In this document: in pieces, positions 50,061-63,976 of the stretch
Numbering within the stretch: position 1 is the stretch's first letter
Layout of the letters: the number at the start of each line of letters is the position of its first letter
Source: Hyperoplus lanceolatus
Lineage: Eukaryota > Chordata > Actinopteri > Uranoscopiformes > Ammodytidae
NCBI GenBank assembly: GCA_026929865.2
Contig: CM049416.1
Span: forward strand, 23,442,501 to 23,506,500
DNA length: 64,000 nucleotides
Direction: 5' to 3'
Notes under the pieces: generated by a model
Seen by the model: the letters and a program-made list of their open reading frames with translations, nothing else
The model's database searches: none
What the model was told of the DNA's origin: nothing
Position numbers and translations under genes: made by a program

Positions 50061-52480
50061 TCCTCCACTTTTCGGCGTTAATAGTCATATAATGTAAACA
50101 TTTTACTCCATAAAAGTTATTCTAATAGATGGAAAACGTTCTTATCTTCAGAGTGGGCTCTTATTTATAGCCGTGGACGCGTTAATTTTACTCCAGGAAG
50201 CTTCAAACCTCTCCCAAACACCGTCATTTTGGGCAACTCATAGCGACTTTCTTTCACATTTCGTCTCCAAAAATGTCTAAAAGTTATTTGTATTAAATGT
50301 GAAAGCGGTTTTCCAGTTAGCAGAGATGTCTGACTATGGAATTAACGTGAAATCTCTATATGAGATGGTTTTATTTTGCTTAAATCTGAGCTCTTTTCGG
50401 TGGAAGTAAACACACGGATGTTGCCTGTGATTTAGGTGCTCAGACCGACTCCTAACAATAGGATCAGCTGGGAAAAGATTTTCTGTCTCCACAAAATGTA
50501 GATTTAACATGAAAAGACTGACAGTGCAATGTAATAAGATACAAATAGTCAGTTTTAGCATTTCAGTTAAGTATTATTTATTAATTCTGATGTATTTAGA
50601 CCTGATTTGATCACTTTAACAGCTCCAGTTGGGAAAATGGGCATTCTGTCTGTGACATGATTTGGTTGGCTCAGACAGAAGTATAAAGCAACATTTAAAC
50701 ACTTTTATTTCGTAATTTAACATGATATTCTTGATTATTCTCATCAAGTCACTTAGCTGCCACTGTGTTACAGCTGTTTTGACATCTGCATTGTATGTCA
50801 TTGGGAGATGTAATGGCATGTGGTGCATTTAAGCCTTTTTACGTCTACATTTCAGCTATTGGTGTGAAATATAATGTTTTTTTTTTTTTACTTTTGTGTT
50901 GGCAGATGCATTTTAAAACTCATTTCACTTGTCTTTTTTTCTGATTCCAACCATAGACTGAATATAAGATTTCAACCCAGTCTTTTCAATCGGCTCGTGA
51001 TGGTATAGGCCTATATCATATGCACGCAAAATGTATGTAGGCCTATTGCATGCGTTTTTTAAGTGTGAAATCTTGCTATATGAGCAGATTGAAGTGACTG
51101 CGTTTCTGATTCATATAGGCCTATAGGTGATACAACAACAACAAAAATTGCAATGGTATTTGAGATGTGATTCACTGGCTGCATGACTGATTCAAATCTG
51201 CCAAATGCTGTTTAAAAAAAACTTCATGTGAGACTTAGCTATGCAAAATCTGATTCTTCAAATTGTATCAATGATCAAACTCAGGCACATGGTTCACTAT
51301 TTATTCATATAATCTACAATACGTCCCAGAAAGCCTTATATTCTGTGCAGCAGCAACAATATATTAAACTAAATTACAACATATATCATTAACTAACCAT
51401 ACATGATTCTTTCTTCAGCCTCTGGATTGAAGATATTGACATATGAACTAAAGAGGCCTAAAACATGCTTTTGCAATGCCAACTTTGATCTCATTCACAC
51501 TTAGAATTAAATCAATTTATAAGATATAACAAATATATATTTTGTTTAAGTACAATTTGAAAAAGGGACTATAGGAGAACTGTGTGCACTTTTCAGTTGA
51601 AAAATAAATAATAATAAATAATAAATAATAATTTTGTATACAGAGTAAAGTGCATGATATGCTACAGTACAGTAGAAAACAATTTACAAAGCAGAGAGTG
51701 GACATGTAAATAAACACCGGGTGAATAAAGATATATCACTGTAATCAGTCAGGTGTGGTTCCCTTTTTTAACAGGGTAAAAGCATTTTAAAAAAGCATTC
51801 TGCTGGGTAATACATCAAAATTAAAGTCAAGACCACATGTCCAATTCCAATACTTGTTATATACGGAGTAATATGGAAAGATAGTTTACCAGAAGTGAAT
51901 GTGACTATCATTTTAAGTATGAAATGCAAAGTTGAGACAGGACTAAGGACAAATAGGCCTACAGGCTGGGGAGGGAACTGTTTATTATTTTCACTTTTCA
52001 AAATCATATTTTTATTTTTAATTGTTTTCAGGTACGTTCACACACAAAAGGAGTTTGCCTTTGGTCAAACTGTGAACACAATAAACATAGCATAACATCA
52101 TAACTATAATATTTAAAATAAAATGTTAGAAAAATGTTCAATTGTTTTATTTAAATAAATGAAAATCGGTTCTGTACAATTACGTGACATCTGCACTGAA
52201 ACAAAGATACACTAATATTGTATATGATGGGTCAATTTATTGTGAGCTATTGTATTAGAAAACTTAATGATTATCATTAGTCATTGCATGCATCATTTAT
52301 ACTAAATAGGAAACTCACTAAGATTGTGACAAGTCCAATATTTACATTAATTCCATAAATTGTTTTTTCATTTTTAACTTTAAAATAAAAAACACTCAAC
52401 GTTTGAGTAAAAGTAAATCCACTATCAGGTAATCTATATTGCTTTATACTGTCTTATCAGACTTTATATTCATGATGTTA
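50060..52480. other. Spacer between H1 and H3
   Basis: AT-rich, with no gene, transposon end or RNA recognised. Confidence 0.5.
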
Positions 52481-52515
52481 TTTACAGGAAAGTTGCTCTA
52501 TGGTTGTGAGTATGT

Positions 52516-52531
52516 GGCTCTTAAAAGAGCC
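52516..52531 (-). terminator. H3 histone stem-loop (second H3)
   Basis: GGCTCTTTTAAGAGCC on the minus strand. The distal flank GCTCTATGGTTGTGAGTATG is shared with the first H3 gene. Confidence 0.95.
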
Positions 52532-52561
52532 GTTGTTGGGTCAATAGACGTGTGGTCAGAT

Positions 52562-52990
<429 letters not shown>

Positions 52991-53037
52991 CTAGACGTGA
53001 GAAAAACGTAGTGAGTCACTACCGCGGATGAGAACTG

Positions 53038-53110
53038 GATTATATAGAGCAGAGGAGACGATGATTGGTTCAAAGTTCACACGTGACGCAGCTCAGCATT
53101 TTATTGGTCG
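53038..53110 (-). promoter_or_regulatory. H3 promoter (second H3)
   Basis: TATATAA (53046-53040), a CCAAT box (53068-53064) and another CCAAT at about 53104-53108. Confidence 0.8.
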
Positions 53111-53114
53111 AAAT

Positions 53115-54180
53115 TTGAATTTTCAAGCTTCCCGCTCGCTCTGAAGACGGTTAGTCAGTTACACTCTTTTGTATGTTGTATAACAATATAAAAACGTATT
53201 AAAAACATATCCACAAAGAATAACGCGCCCCATCTTAATATACAAATAACTACACTTTTAGGAACACAAATTCTCCCATTTTACACATAATTTATAAAAC
53301 CTATATTCAAATATACAAGCCAGATGTAACAAAAGGACAGGAGCTTTGATTTCACTGTGATTTGTTTCTTCTTCAATTTGATTTCTAATTAATATCAAAC
53401 CCTGAACTAAATTGAAAATGAACTACATTCTATTTGAATTTATATCGGTCATCATTCAGTAAAAGTCACTTAGATTAAGGACTTTGTAAAACATTTTTTA
53501 ATAAAACAGATCCATACAGATGAGTATAGGCTAAATGGAGAAGAGACATGTAGATTTTTTCTTTTTGTATATATTATTCACATACATTCTGCTTCCATGT
53601 TATTTTGTAATGAGCTCAAAAACATTATTCGCTTTAATAGAGGGGATGAGTTTGTAACAGAAATGCCATATTGATAATCACATCAGTTTACATATGTTAA
53701 AAAAAATCTGTTTACACTTGAACGTTAACCAATCAAAGTCTTCATTTACATGTGGACATATCGAGTCCTCTTTATTATTTAAAATTATCCAATTTCACTT
53801 GTTATTATTTCCACAGTATTGTTTAATCTGTTATTCTGCATGATGAAATTACTTTATATTTATGATGCACCTTATCTGTACACATCTATCTGCACTGTGT
53901 CTTTGCTCTACTGTTGTAATTATGTCTCGGGTGTTGCCGTCTTTACTTGTTTTTCTTCTATATTGCATTGTTGAAAGGAGCTCAGGTCAATTGTCATTAA
54001 CTGTTGCTGTAATTGTTAATGTGCATATGACAAATCAACCTGAGCCATCTATTGTTCAGGCACACTGTGGTATTGGATCTGGGGTGCTTTGGAATGAGCA
54101 CATCTTTACCATTTCATTCATTGTTTTATATGTTATTTGTCTCTATAGATTGTTCTGTATACATCACATTATAAAAACTA
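53115..54180. other. AT-rich spacer between H3 and H4
   Basis: One hydrophobic 116-codon plus-strand ORF (53862-54212) has no family resemblance and its 3' end runs into a MITE. No gene called. Confidence 0.5.
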
Positions 54181-54186
54181 CATATT

Positions 54187-54292
54187 GGGCCGGTTTCACA
54201 GACATGGATTAAGCCTAGTTCTGGACTAAATTGTACTTTCAATGGACAATCTCCATTCAAAACTGCTTAATCCATGTCTGTGAAACCAGCCC
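54187..54292. mobile_element. Short palindromic MITE, 106 bp
   Basis: GGGCCGGTTTCACAGACATG and CATGTCTGTGAAACCAGCCC are inverted termini of about 29 bp around a core of about 48 bp. A widespread fish element type. Confidence 0.8.
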
Positions 54293-54382
54293 ATTAACTA
54301 TTAGCTGTTGCTTGGTCGTCATGTCATGGTTAATAATAGTAAAGATTAAATTAGGAAAATATTCTCTTCATATGAAGTGTGT

Positions 54383-54398
54383 GGCTCTTAAAAGAGCC
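54383..54398 (-). terminator. H4 histone stem-loop (minus)
   Basis: GGCTCTTTTAAGAGCC on the minus strand, followed by the same ACACACTTCATATGAAGAGA flank as the plus-strand H4. Confidence 0.95.
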
Positions 54399-54426
54399 GT
54401 TGGGTTGTTGTTATGGTCGGTCCTGT

Positions 54427-54753
<327 letters not shown>

Positions 54754-54810
54754 TTAGTACTACTAGATGAATGAGGCTAAATGCAGCGCGTCTCACTATC
54801 TAAAGACTTA

Positions 54811-54835
54811 CTGCGGACGTGATAGAGGACATGGG
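54811..54835 (-). promoter_or_regulatory. H4-specific promoter element (minus)
   Basis: Exact inverted copy of the 25-nt element at 26112-26136, with the same spacing to the ATG. Confidence 0.7.
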
Positions 54836-54849
54836 GCAGAACTGCGGTG

Positions 54850-57800
54850 GGAGGAGCCAACTCAGCGTTGGAAACCGTTAACTGTTGACAGCAGTTTGTT
54901 TTATCTGAACCTTTGTCATCAGGAATTTTTCGTTCCTTATAACTTTTTATTGTGTATTTTAATCAGGCATCAAGGACGTCCTTAGTGCTTTTAAATCATC
55001 TTCAGTAAAATAACCCAAACTATGAACCTTTCACCAAATATAAATATTTTAGCAAGATTTATTGAGCAAAAATCTCTAGTTTTATCGCTTCAGTCCCAGA
55101 ATTGAACACAAATTGAAACATATTCATTTAATAATTAAATGTCATTTAAATTAATGTCTTGGTCATTCTCATGAGGCCTTTAGCTGCCAAACATTTGACC
55201 TCTGAACTTGTGTTGAATTTATTTAGGCCTATTTTAAGTCATTTATTTCAAATAACGTTTTTTTTGTAATGATATTATAGATTTGTTTGTTTATATGGTT
55301 GAATATGACTTATTAAAGTCTGTAAGGTGATGGTTTATCGCAGAGCTGCTTAAGACGTTTCTCATATATCTGAAACTCTCACATACACTTATGATCACAT
55401 CAACTTTCCTGACACATTAAATATTGATTGGACAGAGATGCTTGATGTTATATTATCACTGAATCCAATAAGATCAAGTGTTGTCCACAGTAATACTCAC
55501 ACTTTTCACTGATGGTATAGGCTTAAAAGTAAAAATGTTTCACTGCCTTATTGCTTTAACCTTTTATGGTCAAAGATCGAATATGTTTATCTTTTGTAGT
55601 GCTCTATTCTGTCCATCTTGTTGTTCTCTGCATGTGAGATTTTTTTAAACTTATCGTTTTGTTAATTATTCTAATTGTATTTCTTGATGACAATGTCCCA
55701 TTATGAAGGTTACACAACAGGAATCACTTTATTCTTGGGCCCCATAAAATGAAACTTGCTTTTATTGACTGAATATTTTTTGTAATAAATACAAATTGAA
55801 TAATTAATTGTCTGATTCCCTATTAAAAAATAGTGAACATTTTATTCATAACTTTTTTCGACTTAACTCATTGAAAATCAAAAATCAAATGCATATTTAC
55901 TCTACTAGGGTTTGGACATTTTACATTCACACACATGGCCACAAGAGGGCAGTGCAACATCAGCAGAATTGCACCCTTAGCCCTCATGGACATGCTGCAA
56001 TGGAAAGATGGGCCAAGCCAGAGTAATATAGATGCAAAGTTCATTTGTTTAAACTTTAAACAGTTATTGGTATGAGTGTATACAATAAAAAGTTATGTTT
56101 AAATTGCCCTTTTTTACGTATTTCATGGAAATGCTGATGTCTAGAAGCAGCAAACTATACAGCAAAATATAAACACTATGAATTGTCCTCACTGAGATAA
56201 CACACACTGTCACTCAGAACCTGCTCAGAGTACACACACTAGCATCAAACCCCAATACACAAATTACAAACTTTTAATCTTTACAGTTTGAATAATTTGA
56301 GTTATTTCACACAAATTACATATTTTCTTTGATGAAAGGGTGAAATTCTTTCACATGAAATTGTTTATTTTATAACATACCAGTTTTTTTTAGGAAAACA
56401 AAAAGAAATGAAAATCAGAAGTTTGCTTCAATAGATACACATTTTGTATACTTTACTGAAAACATTTCCAAATATTTATCTGTTTAAATATTCTATAATT
56501 GTAATACAGAAATCTATCCTGTAATGTTGTCATTTACTGTAAGGATGCAACTCTATTGTTTGCTGGAAAATTCGTATTACAGATGCAACTTTAGATTTTT
56601 GCAGATTGGGTTGAGAGACCATGATTCAACAGGGTCTATCAGTGTTGCCCACTGCATTTCATCAGACATTACAGCTCATCTTGTCTTCCTCCACACATCA
56701 CTCTCACTGCCACTCTTCTCCCTCCAACAACCTGTCTTCATTGGTCCATTTCCAAAAAAATATACATTTTTGAGCTTTCCCTTTATATATTGTATATGTT
56801 CACTAACAAGTCTAAAACAAGACATCTAGTGTTTCAGTTGAAATTGCAATCCACAGTGTTTGAAATGCACTATGCATTCATTCTGTTTTGAATGTGTGGT
56901 TTACAGCTGTGGCAGTAGTGCAGATAGCGTTTGAAAAAAAGGGCTGGAAATCCACAGTGTTGTGCCGCCTGTGGTTTTCAATTTGATGGTTTTCGTTCAT
57001 CTGTTCCATTATTTTATTTTGTTATTGTTTTGTCGAAAAGTTTTGATTTGTTTAACCCACGAGCCAAACATCATAGACACTGACTGATTCAAACTGAACA
57101 TTTTTTTTTTTTGTAAACAATTATAAAAGATAAGAGGGGGTAGGACCAGAAAAGTTTTTCTTAACTTCTTCCCTTTTGAACATGAACTATGTTATTTGAG
57201 TTATGAGTTGTTGCTTAGGATCCTGAGGACATTGGTTTGTTTTTAATTTATTTCGTTCCTTTTTTACTGCTAAATCGTTTTATTTTTGTTTGTATTCTTT
57301 TTTTTTAACCATGTTCAATAAAGACTTAAAATTTTTTTTTTTTAAAAAGCCATGAGATAGGTGTGTAGAGATTTGAAAATTGTGTTTAAGCAATGAAAAA
57401 CGATCTAGAGTTTGGTCCGAATGAACCGCTGCTCTGCATATGCTGTTAGAGTTTTGCACTTGTCGTTCCAGTTGTGCCCACTGTGGTCAATCGAAAAAAA
57501 CTGTATTTCAACAATACCAAAAGATTTGGGGGCAGGGCCGCCCATAAGGGGTAAAGTGGGAAGGCTTTCTAGGGCCCAGCCACTTGGGGGGCCCATGGTC
57601 TTTGGAAGCCAAGAACCTAACTAAGCTATTCTTAGATTATTTATGTCCATATTCAGAGTTGCTTACGGCTATTTAAAAAGCAGCAGAAAAGCAGAAATGT
57701 TCAAAATGTTTCAGATTGAGCACAGCGGAGTGTAACTGTTTCAAACATAATCCATCCTATAAACCCTTTGTGTGCCAAATGGTGACAAGATTGGGTTTTG

Positions 57801-58760
57801 ATATCAAACAGTTTTGTCTGGATTATATTTCCTGAGTCGTTCCTGCTCATGGAAAACATATGTACCTGCTACTTGTGTCTGGGTGTGGCTGTGAAAAGGA
57901 TTTGGACCCCATGAAAAAACAGGTTGGGTACCTTTTGTAGTTCTTCTACATTCTTATAAAGAGGACAGGCTAGTTACTCTGTAATGTTCCTGGGTCTACA
58001 AACAGGTTTGAATTATCTCTCCCTCATACATTTTTGTGAAAAAGAATTTCCCTTTGGGGAAAATAACTTCTAAAGGCTTTGACATAAGTCTTCAGGATGA
58101 CACGGCCAGCCAGGTCTGACCAGTTTTTCAGAAACCTGGCTAATTGACCAACCAGCCGGGTCCTACCACAATGAAGCTGACGAGCAGCATCATCCTGTTT
58201 TAATTTTTGCCTTAACCACCAAGGTCCTGCTTTCTGTATTGTTTCTAAAAATAAAAAATAAAAATAGACCTAAAAAGTTCTTAGTGCAAAGAAAGACACA
58301 AGGCACAAAGAAGTTGGAAATAATTGAAGGAACAGATTTGAGTTCAAAGATTAAAAACTTTTGTTGTAATGATTTCAGTGCTTTTGCAGTGATGAGAGCA
58401 GAATGAACTAAGCCTAAATGTTGCAACCAAACATAGGCCAACTTTATAGTTTTGAGGGTAGGTTGGTTTGGTTATTCTTGTAGAGAATCGCCTTTTTTCA
58501 TGTGTGTGAATAATTTGTTGTTGTTGTTTTTTAAGTTTTATTTATTTCAACAATACCACCAACAGATTTCAAATTATTTATGTCATGTGCAGAAATACAA
58601 AAAAGTGCAATATTTGGTGCAGTCAATTAGTGTGAATGTATCTTACCATAAACTAGTAGCATATAGAAAACGTGCAAATTGTGAAAAAACTGTTTGCTTT
58701 AGTGAATACAAAAGAAGAACAATGTCTCTATGTGAACTGATTATTAGAGATCTGTTGATC
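54850..58760. other. Intergenic DNA right of the histone cluster
   Basis: No gene recognised. A dispersed repeat copy lies at 55903-56032 and a hAT-type end (CAGGGCCGCCCATAAGGGGT) at about 57535-57554. Confidence 0.5.
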
Positions 58761-58768
58761 TGTTAAAC

Positions 58769-60311
58769 CAGGGATTCCCAAAGTGTGGTGCGAGCTGCTG
58801 CTAGGGGGTGCGCGAGATGAAAAATGTAATGGCGGTCTGATCATTACACAATCCATATTGGTCCGAGTATAAGAGGGTTTTATTTTCTCGGAAATAGGTC
58901 GTAAAAAGTCGGGTCGTGTTTTCCAAGTTGTGTTTATTCTCTTTTTTTAATCAGATGGAACACTGGCTGTGCTCTCGGAAGCGGCCGGGGCGTTTGTGCG
59001 CTTGGAGAGAGAACGCTTTGTGTGGAGAGAAAAAAGAGGCACGGGACATCAACAAAGCCGATTCACAGCCTCAAATCATTATGTTGCCAGTCAACGTGTC
59101 AGAGGCAGGAATCGGCAGAGCGATCGACTGTGGCTTTTTAGCTGCTGCAGTTGTGCTGAGGAGAGATGCCGACTGCGTTGTCCTTTATGCACCAGCACTG
59201 CTGCTGTAATGTTCAGATTTCATCATTTGCATCAAAGCCCTAATGATTTTAAGAATGAGAGGCTTCATTAAAACGCTGTCCATGCTCTGTCTATGCGGTG
59301 TTGTGATTACTTTGTCGGCAGGGAAACTGAAACTAACGGAGATCTCGGAGGGCTTCCCCTCGACAACTGTAACGTGCCCCAGTTATCATTTCAGCCTTAA
59401 ACCACGGCGTTGATAGCTTTTGTTTCAGCACTAGGCTATGTGATTAACTATGAGCATTAAATAAATGTTGCGTCTCAGATGCCGAGGACAGCAGCGAAGG
59501 ATGACCCGCTATGCACCGAACCAGAGTATAGGAGAGATGACAGCGAGAGCGATCACAGCGGGGCAGAGGAATGTGCGTGTGAAGAATAGTCTGTAGTGAA
59601 CACATCAGAGTTCGGTCTATTTGCACTATCCTACTGTTTATTTGCAATGAAGAAAAGTGTTTTTTTCAATGCGTTTTTATTTTCGTACATTATTTAAATA
59701 AATAAAATGTATTGAGTTGAGTTTTGAAAAACAGGGGGGTTCGTCTTATAATCGGGGTTGTCTTATACTCGGACCAATACGGTACAGTGTTTTTTCTCCA
59801 CACAATAAAGATGTGTAAATAAACATTTCCTTTGTAAAATTTAGAATCAAAAACTTGAATTTTAATTAATAAATAAATGGAGGCTATTCAAAATGAAGCG
59901 AAGTTATCTTCTTCTACGCATATGCGCACCTAGTTTGTGGCCTCTACATTCATTCTCACAATTTATTTAAAATTACTGGCGTTCTAATTTTATTTCCATA
60001 ACCTGTGTTATGATGACGGGGTTGTTTGCTCCACGGTCATTTAAACTTGCTGCAATTGTTGCTCAACGTGACTCAAAATATTAGGCTAGAATATTTTCCC
60101 CATTTTATCTGCTTTCTGCCCCTTGTTGTGATCGTGATTATTTTATCGTGTGTGTTCTGGTCATTTGAGCATGATTGAACATGGCACCTTTAATATGGCT
60201 ATAAAAAAGCTTGTTGCATTTATTTTTTTTAAGGTGTGGGGGATTGGGGGTGCGTCAACCCGGTTGGGACATAGAAGGGGGTGCGTGGCTAAAAAAGTTT
60301 GGGAACCGCTG
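58769..60311. mobile_element. hAT-type transposon (1.54 kb) with 8-bp TSD
   Basis: Ends CAGGGATTCCCAAAGTGTGG and AAAAGTTTGGGAACCGCTG are inverted copies. TGTTAAAC stands on both sides (58761-58768 and 60312-60319). No transposase. A second element is nested inside at about 58853-59783. Confidence 0.85.
58853..59783. mobile_element. Nested DNA element inside the hAT copy
   Basis: CCATATTGGTCCGAGTATAA and TTATACTCGGACCAATACGG are inverted termini about 930 bp apart. Short ORFs inside (for example 58916-59209) show no known domain. Confidence 0.7.
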
Positions 60312-60555
60312 TGTTAAACAATTGTGTGTAACCCTTACACAATCAAAATAAATTGGTAGGTAGGCTGGGCTAAGTCAGAAATGTGCTACTATTTTAAACA
60401 GCCCAGTCTCTCCAATATGCGTACAAATCGCACGGTTTTACACTTTCAAAACGCGTGCAGTACATACGCCAAATGCCAATTTCGCGTGCATACGATACTC
60501 AAAACCCATCATTGATTTATGTGGAGGGCAGATGCGTACAAATAACACGCATCAC

Positions 60556-60631
60556 TTTATACCCATCCCGACGTCACCAGCGAGGCTCAGTCCATTCAAC
60601 GCTGGACATCTGCAAGAAGTAGGTAAGGAGA
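60556..60631 (+). promoter_or_regulatory. Possible promoter and non-coding exon 1 of the zinc-ribbon gene
   Basis: CTTTATACCC (60555-60564), a CRE-like GACGTCA (60571-60577) and a donor GAAGTAG|GTAAGG near 60631 could start the gene whose coding exons begin at 63170. Weak evidence. Confidence 0.3.
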
Positions 60632-60809
60632 AACGACCGCAGCATCACCGGTAATATCAGCTACTTATTTCTGATGTTACTTTACCTAGTCACATCTTAA
60701 TTATTTTATCCAGTCCTGTTGCAGTTTAAAGTAGCCTAAATAAATAGTCCTTATCGTGATTTGACACGACTGTCAATATGATGCTGTCAGTGACAGCGCC
60801 ATACACCCG

Positions 60810-62527
60810 GCCGGTGTAGGTACCAGATCGACTCGGGCTGCAAGATTGACTCGGGGTCCTGCGCCTACTGATGACGTATCAACACTTGACGTTGTCACCA
60901 TAGATACTGCTACGCAACGGCAAGACGTATCGACACTTGACGTTGTCACCATAGATACTGCTACGCTACTGCAAAGCATTGTGGACATACACAACATTTG
61001 AAAAGATCGCGATAGCTGATGGTGCGAAACTCAAACAACATGTAAAAGATCGCGCTAGCTGATAGACGTATCGACACTTGACGTTGTCACCATAGATACT
61101 GCTACGCTACTGCAAAGCATTGTGGACATACACAACATTTGAAAAGATCGCGATAGCTGATGGTGCGAAACTCAAACAACATGTAAAAGATCGCTAGCTG
61201 ATAGCTTAGCCAGTAGGCTCCATAGATAGATCGATTTATTTATTGTTCTGCAAGGTTTAAAATTAGTTGTTACGTTTGGCTTATAGTAGTCATCTCTCAA
61301 TATTAAGGTTAAATTACATTTTATTTTATACGAATTTATAGTTTAGCAAGGTTTAACCCCCGGTTTTAACCCTGTTTGAGTGCTAAATTAAACATTTATT
61401 TAATAATACTTTAAACATTGAATGAGTATTTTAGTTTAATGTACTCTAGCATGTATTTTAAGAAATACTATTTTATTAAAAGAACAACTATCCCCTGGGT
61501 TCACTGTTATTTTACATCACACTGAAAAACAATGTGTATAATGAGAGTTTCATAATGATATTTATCAGTTAAAAAATGTAAAGGTGTGGCTCTGATGTAC
61601 AATTTCCAGCCCCTGGAGCATTTGTAGTGTCTTGCATCACTGATAAATAGATTCATTCATTCAACCTTCATTAAATAAAATAAAAAAGTACATCAGATTT
61701 TGTTTAATCTGATTTGTATTTTACTTATTCAACCACATATACCACCTTTTGTAGTGTCTTGCAGCAATGCCATCGACTGTCCAAACAGCCTACTATTTAC
61801 AGTGAGTCTCTGCAGAACATTTCTCAATGGGAATAGTTCACTTAATGTGTGACACAGCAGGTGAATAGGGTACACTTTTGGAATAATAGATATCATGAAG
61901 CTCTGCTAGTTGATAATATTAAAACAATACATTTTTGTATAACAACTTTTGTTTGAAACATCTAGATGTTGAATAAAGCCAGTGTTGAATCTTAATTTTC
62001 ATCAATTCTTTTTATTATTTATTTTCATGATTGATGGGGTCCAGGATGGGCTGCACGATGGGGTCCTGATAACAGACAGGAAACAAAGTGTTAAAGAGAT
62101 GTTCACGTTCCAATCCCCATACTTCATATCATCTTATCAAAGCTAACCCCCCCCCCCCCCCCCCCCGCTAATGTTTATTAGCTCACGTTAGCTATCAATC
62201 TAAAGCCAAAAATATTATCTTATCAAAGCAAACGGTCATGTTATACAATGTATGTTTAATTTCAGTAATTTGATAAGCGTATGACTAAGGTTTATCTTTG
62301 TACATTAGATTATTATTCATAGTCTTAAATTAGAAAATCATTAGAGATCGTTTACCTTAATACTTACCGAGATAGCGGGATAACCAAGTGGGATAAACAG
62401 AGCGCATGCGCATAACCATAGCGCATGCGCATTTAAAAGACAAAGTTTACAGGAAGTGCGTCATAATCGCGCATCTAGGACCCCGAGTCAATCTTGCAGC
62501 CCGAGTCGATCTGGTACCTACACCGGC
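60810..62527. mobile_element. 1.7-kb element with terminal inverted repeats of about 52 bp
   Basis: GCCGGTGTAGGTACCAGATC, continuing to GACTCGGGGTCCT at 60861, is exactly inverted at 62476-62527. The interior carries tandem repeats (60872-61200) and AT-rich sequence but no transposase. No target duplication recognised. Confidence 0.8.
60872..61200. repeat. Tandem repeat, about 140 bp x 2 plus a partial unit
   Basis: GACGTATCGACACTTGACGT begins each unit. The first, shorter copy (60872-60922) stops after about 51 bp; the next two are nearly identical. Confidence 0.9.
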
Positions 62528-62569
62528 ACGGAAGGGATTAACTACCTTTAAATCGTGCCTGCAGTAAAG

Positions 62570-62960
62570 GCCGGTTTATGCAAACATATGCAACTATATG
62601 TTTTATGCAACTGTATGCCACCGTGGTATCTTTGTTTCATGCTAATAGTTACAAATTAATAATGCGCGCGATCGGGGTCCCGCCCTCTTTGTTATACGGT
62701 GGGGGGGAGACCTGGGACCGGACTACTTCGCGCGCTTTGATTCCGAACTGCAGTGGTGACAATATGAAACCTGAAACCTGTGAACTCCCTTAACATCATG
62801 AAAACAAAAAGAGGAGTGTTATGCACACATCTATATATGTTTTATGCAATGCTGTACGCTATCGTGGTCTCCTTGATTCACGTTGTAAACTACACATTAC
62901 CAATCCCGCAGTCGGTGACTTGGCTGACGCCAGATCAGTTTAAGAGTTTACTGCTCACGT
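62570..62960. repeat. Diverged tandem duplication
   Basis: TATATGTTTTATGCAA, then TGTATGCCACCGTGGTATC or TGTACGCTATCGTGGTCTC, occurs twice about 235 bp apart. Confidence 0.55.
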
Positions 62961-63169
62961 ACATTCACTGTTCAAGCCGATCTGAGAGCTGCTAACATAT
63001 TTGGCGGTGGTTTATTTTAGCCAGACATTACTAGTTGCACGCAGATGCACGATGCACTTAAGATCACAGTGAAATGAATGTAGTAGGCCTACTTGTATAA
63101 TGCAATAATTAACAGTCATTGTCTCAATAATTTAATGATTTTTGTTATTTTCTTTGTATAGTACAGAAA

Positions 63170-63976
63170 ATGCCAGGCGGGTCAACAGCTAGACAGTGCC
63201 CCCATTGCCAGGGGAAATCCAACTGTGGCAATAAAAGATGCACCAAGGTAAATATTGTACTGTAGTCTAATATACTGTCTGTTTTGTCTGACAATAAAAG
63301 TAGTTTGGAGAGTAGACATAAGTTACATACCAAAAACTCAGTTTTGTTGCACCTTAATTTTTTTTAATTATTTCTTATTTTGTTATTTCATAACATTTTA
63401 CTTCCCGCATGATGGGAGACTATCTGTTGCAATTGGATGTTTGACTTTTGGCTTGTTTAAATAACACCCTATTACAAAGGTCTATTAAAGAAAATAAAAT
63501 TGTTCTGTTGCAATAATGAATGCAAATTATTCGATTATCCATGTTTTGCATTAATATCCATGTTTTGCATTAACATTCAATTCAGTTTTACACCTCCTCA
63601 AAAGCAAGCAATAATGCATTATGTATCTAGCCAGGTAATGGGCATTCTTATATTTCATAATTTTTTTTATAGATATGGATAGTTTTAGTGAGTCCTATGG
63701 TTCTGTTTATTGGTTGTCCTAACTTGCTGTCTAGCACCCTGCCTATAATATTATTATCATTCCCCAGGGATACAGCTTATAACCTACCTGTTACTAATTT
63801 TTGTCATACCATGCTTTTGTGTCTCTCTCTCTCTTATTCAGTGTGGCAAACTTTTAGAACTAAAGTCAAGGCAGTCTGCCCGGATGAAAGGCTTCAGAGC
63901 CAGGGCCAAGGAATGGGCGGAGAAAACCAAAAAGTCCCGCAACCAAGCAAAAGTGTTTGATAACACAGCCCTGATG
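63170..63976 (+). CDS. Zinc-ribbon protein, first two coding exons (gene runs off the window)
   Basis: Exon 1 63170-63247 (MPGGSTARQCPHCQGKSNCG and onward to TK) ends in AAG|GTAAAT. Exon 2 63842-63976 starts after a pyrimidine-rich tract and AG, and ends ATG|GTAACA. Joined in phase 0 they give 71 residues. CPHC (10-13) and CTKC (24-27) form a CxxC/CxxC zinc ribbon, followed by a Lys/Arg-rich, probably helical segment (RMKGFRARAKEWAEKTKKSR). An acceptor TATAGTACAG precedes the ATG, so an upstream non-coding exon is likely. I do not recognise the family with certainty; it could be a nuclear regulator or transposon-linked. Confidence 0.65.

Noticed and set aside
53862-54212. 116-codon hydrophobic ORF
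   Set aside because: AT-rich, no recognisable family, and its end lies in a MITE.
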